In this document: positions 6,035 through 8,031 of the stretch, one piece after another
Position numbering within the stretch: the stretch's first letter is position 1
Layout of the letters: every line of letters starts with the position of its first letter
Source: Lysobacterales bacterium
GTDB taxonomy: Bacteria; Pseudomonadota; Gammaproteobacteria; Xanthomonadales; Marinicellaceae
Reading direction: 5' to 3'
NCBI GenBank assembly: GCA_027083915.1
Contig: JALWML010000227.1
Span: forward strand, 11,671 to 19,701
Length of the DNA: 8,031 nucleotides
Made by a program: the position numbers and the translations under genes
Notes under the pieces: generated by a model
What the model saw: only the letters and a program-made list of their open reading frames with translations
Database searches by the model: none
What the model was told of the DNA's origin: nothing

Positions 6035-8011
6035 ATGAAACTACAATTTTCACTTAAAAAAATCCTATTAATTATGGCTTTTTTTGCTTTTGCTACTCAA
6101 GCTCAAATCACTTTAGAAACTACCGTTGCTATAAACACTGATCCAGGCAACCCAAATTTTGATTTTTGTGGTACGGATAAGACCTTAGTCGTTGACCCAG
6201 GTACGCCGATTTTATTTTGTTTCAGGGCGACTAATATAGGACCATATCCCTATAATCTTCAGGATGCTTCGAGTCCTCATTTTGGAACAACACTACATAA
6301 CTTTCCTTTTACTTTGCAGCCTGGAGCCAATGTTTGGCTAACCGAAAGGGAAAACGTGACAAGTACCGTCGTCCTTGATGGCACTTGGACGGCTCACAAT
6401 GATTCATTATCTCCTCGTTATATTATTAAGGATATTACTTATAACTTTAATGACATCAGCTTAAGTGGCACTGATCTTGGTATGGGTGATGATGATGAAG
6501 TAAATATCACCTTGCCTTTTAATTTTTTATTAAGTGGTATCTATTCAAATAAAATGACGGTTGGAAATAATGGTGCAATTAAATTTGGTGAAACTTCTGT
6601 TCAAATTTCAAACAATAATCATGCATTAGGTTCAACCACAAATGAAAATTATATTGCTCCCTTATGGGACGATTTAACGCCAAGTAATACAGCTCCATTG
6701 GGACATGTTTATTATGAAACGATAGGAACGGCTCCAAATAGAGTTGCCATTGTTCAGTGGTCAAATCAGAATCATTTTGATATTGGCACTGGGGTTTCAC
6801 CGACCGCAGCAATTTTTGAAGTCAAGCTCTTTGAAACAACAAATGAAATCCAATTCCATTACCAAGATGTTCTTTTCGGTGATGATGCAGATAATGGAGC
6901 GACAGCTACTGTTGGAATTGGTGGTGACAGCAATGCTATTGAGCATTCATATAACCAAGCTTCTCTAATCAACAATTCAGCTTTATCATTTACACGACCT
7001 GAAAGTGTGGGTTATATCGTCACCAAGAGTGGAGAAATTGGAGGCCCTGCCTATGATTTTGTTGATATTTTTTCAACTGGAACACCATTAAACATAGGTG
7101 ATGAAGAAGAAATCGGCGTGACTATGGATTTTGCTTTCTTTTTGTCTAATTATTCATCGAAATTTATCACAATTGGCAACAATGGCGCCATTCGACTCGG
7201 TCAACAAGATGCCAATGTCTCTTATAGCAATTCGCAATTAGCCGATGATAAATCTCAAAATATCATTGCACCATTTTGGGATGATTTATCTGACTCACAA
7301 GGCAATGTCTACTATCAAACGATTGGAAGTGCGCCTTTTAGAACCTTTATTGTTCAATGGGATAAACGCCCACATTTCCAATTAGCAGGTGATACGGTAG
7401 GAACTATAACTTTTGAGATGAAATTATTTGAATCACAAAATAAAATTGAGTTTCATTATAAGAATGTGGATTTTGATACCTCAAGTCAAACCAATACGGG
7501 TTACGATTTTGGCAAAAGTGCAACGGTTGGCATAGCTGGTGGTATTCATGCAGCTCAGTACTCCTATAATAGCACTGATATTTCAAACAATATGGCGTTA
7601 ATGTTTGCGCCAATACCACGTTCAGCCTCCGATACTGACTCAGCCAATGTCATTGTCAATGTTCCAGATATTGATGTCACTAATTACATTTCTGCTAATG
7701 TTTTTGATCCTAACCCTTCAGCTGGATTTAATTTGTCGTTTGATAATTTAGGGACTTATGATTTAAATTGGAGTGCCAATGATTGTGGTACAAGTGCAAG
7801 TTGGTTAGCCCTTGATGCTCCATTAAGTGGTACTCTCGTAGCAGGAGCAACAGCCCAAGTACATCTATCAATCAGTGCCAGTGGTCTCACTTATGGTACA
7901 TACAATGATGATGTTTGCATTGACAGCAACGATCCTGATGAGCCAACCAAGATAGTACAAATAGCAATGAATTATATTAGTGATACAATATTTGAAAATG
8001 GTTTTGAATAA
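6035..8011 (+). CDS. Secreted multidomain beta protein: two nidogen-like repeats, BACON/Ig-like domain, FENGFE tail
   Basis: This 658-residue exported protein has a signal peptide (KK, then ILLIMAFFAFA) with likely cleavage after TQA at residue 23. Residues about 24-125 look like an Ig-type domain with C45 and C62. Two tandem units follow, about 129-326 and 327-530. Each carries GNNGAI (177 and 381), AP-L/F-WDDL (208 and 412), VYY-x-TIG-x-AP (225 and 425), an IVQW strand, FE-x-KLFE and I-x-FHY. Such motifs mark nidogen-like/PKD-associated beta domains of bacterial surface proteins. Residues about 545-648 form a BACON or Ig-like domain (WLALDAPLSGTLVAG, then SNDPDEPTKIVQI) with C584 and C628 as a possible disulfide. 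The protein ends DTIFENGFE. No catalytic motif is visible, so adhesion or a structural surface role is a guess. A weak Shine-Dalgarno (TTGGAA, 6022-6027) precedes the start. It has its own promoter and no clear link to the efflux genes. Confidence 0.82.
   Translation: MKLQFSLKKILLIMAFFAFATQAQITLETTVAINTDPGNPNFDFCGTDKTLVVDPGTPILFCFRATNIGPYPYNLQDASSPHFGTTLHNFPFTLQPGANVWLTERENVTSTVVLDGTWTAHNDSLSPRYIIKDITYNFNDISLSGTDLGMGDDDEVNITLPFNFLLSGIYSNKMTVGNNGAIKFGETSVQISNNNHALGSTTNENYIAPLWDDLTPSNTAPLGHVYYETIGTAPNRVAIVQWSNQNHFDIGTGVSPTAAIFEVKLFETTNEIQFHYQDVLFGDDADNGATATVGIGGDSNAIEHSYNQASLINNSALSFTRPESVGYIVTKSGEIGGPAYDFVDIFSTGTPLNIGDEEEIGVTMDFAFFLSNYSSKFITIGNNGAIRLGQQDANVSYSNSQLADDKSQNIIAPFWDDLSDSQGNVYYQTIGSAPFRTFIVQWDKRPHFQLAGDTVGTITFEMKLFESQNKIEFHYKNVDFDTSSQTNTGYDFGKSATVGIAGGIHAAQYSYNSTDISNNMALMFAPIPRSASDTDSANVIVNVPDIDVTNYISANVFDPNPSAGFNLSFDNLGTYDLNWSANDCGTSASWLALDAPLSGTLVAGATAQVHLSISASGLTYGTYNDDVCIDSNDPDEPTKIVQIAMNYISDTIFENGFE
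6420..7625 (+). repeat. Tandem intragenic duplication of a ~200-residue domain
   Basis: Two units inside the secreted-protein gene, about 6420-7012 and 7013-7625, align over their whole length at the protein level with a constant offset of about 198-204 residues. Shared blocks are a Y-N/D-F start, an acidic GD-D/E-D/E-E turn, GNNGAI, WDDL, VYY, IVQW, KLFE, FHY, ATVGI and N-x-AL-x-F. The DNA has diverged considerably, so the duplication is old or was inherited as a two-unit form. Confidence 0.75.
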
Positions 8012-8031
8012 AATTATTTAAAAGTTACTCT

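Noticed and set aside
6579..6968. Open frames on both strands inside the secreted-protein gene (6579-6812 minus, 6744-6968 plus, and also 7404-7619 minus)
   Set aside because: The main frame carries the repeated domain motifs straight through these positions, so these are shadows.
8012..8031. Terminator or next gene after the secreted-protein stop
   Set aside because: Only 20 bases remain, with no stem or start codon to support a call.

Overview
The window looks like the chromosome of an AT-rich Gram-negative bacterium, most likely a gammaproteobacterium. An envelope-spanning RND efflux system shows the double membrane. The last gene ends in a 'FENGFE' tail, which I associate from memory with secreted proteins of Marinicella-like and Xanthomonadales-related gammaproteobacteria. 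That taxonomic guess is an inference, not a search result. All genes are on the + strand.

Positions 2-5787 hold six tightly packed genes that read as one transcription unit. They are the tail of a probable TolC-type outer membrane gene, a periplasmic adaptor (membrane fusion protein), a complete RND transporter, a PF03773-type (ArsP_1/SO_0444-like) permease with a TPFCSCSS motif, a two-helix DUF2892/YgaP-TM-like protein, and a small thioredoxin-fold protein with a CxxC site. The first three form a tripartite proton-driven pump. The last three form a recognisable permease/thiol module that is often tied to metal, metalloid or thiol stress. The two small proteins both end in a vicinal cysteine pair. 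A sensible joint reading is an export locus for a soft metal, a metalloid or a thiol-reactive compound, with the thioredoxin-like protein handling redox or delivery. The substrate cannot be read from the sequence.

Positions 5788-6034 are a non-coding, AT-rich gap. It holds two hairpins, at 5805-5836 and 5941-5966, the second followed by a T-run. It also holds an extended -10 promoter (TGATATAAT, ending at 6005) that should drive the last gene.

Positions 6035-8011 encode a 658-residue secreted protein. It has a signal peptide, an N-terminal Ig-like region, two tandem copies of a roughly 200-residue nidogen-like beta domain, a C-terminal BACON/Ig-like domain and the terminal FENGFE tail. It appears to be a separate unit from the efflux operon. 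No mobile elements, CRISPR arrays, tRNAs or rRNAs were seen, and the final 20 bases hold nothing recognisable.
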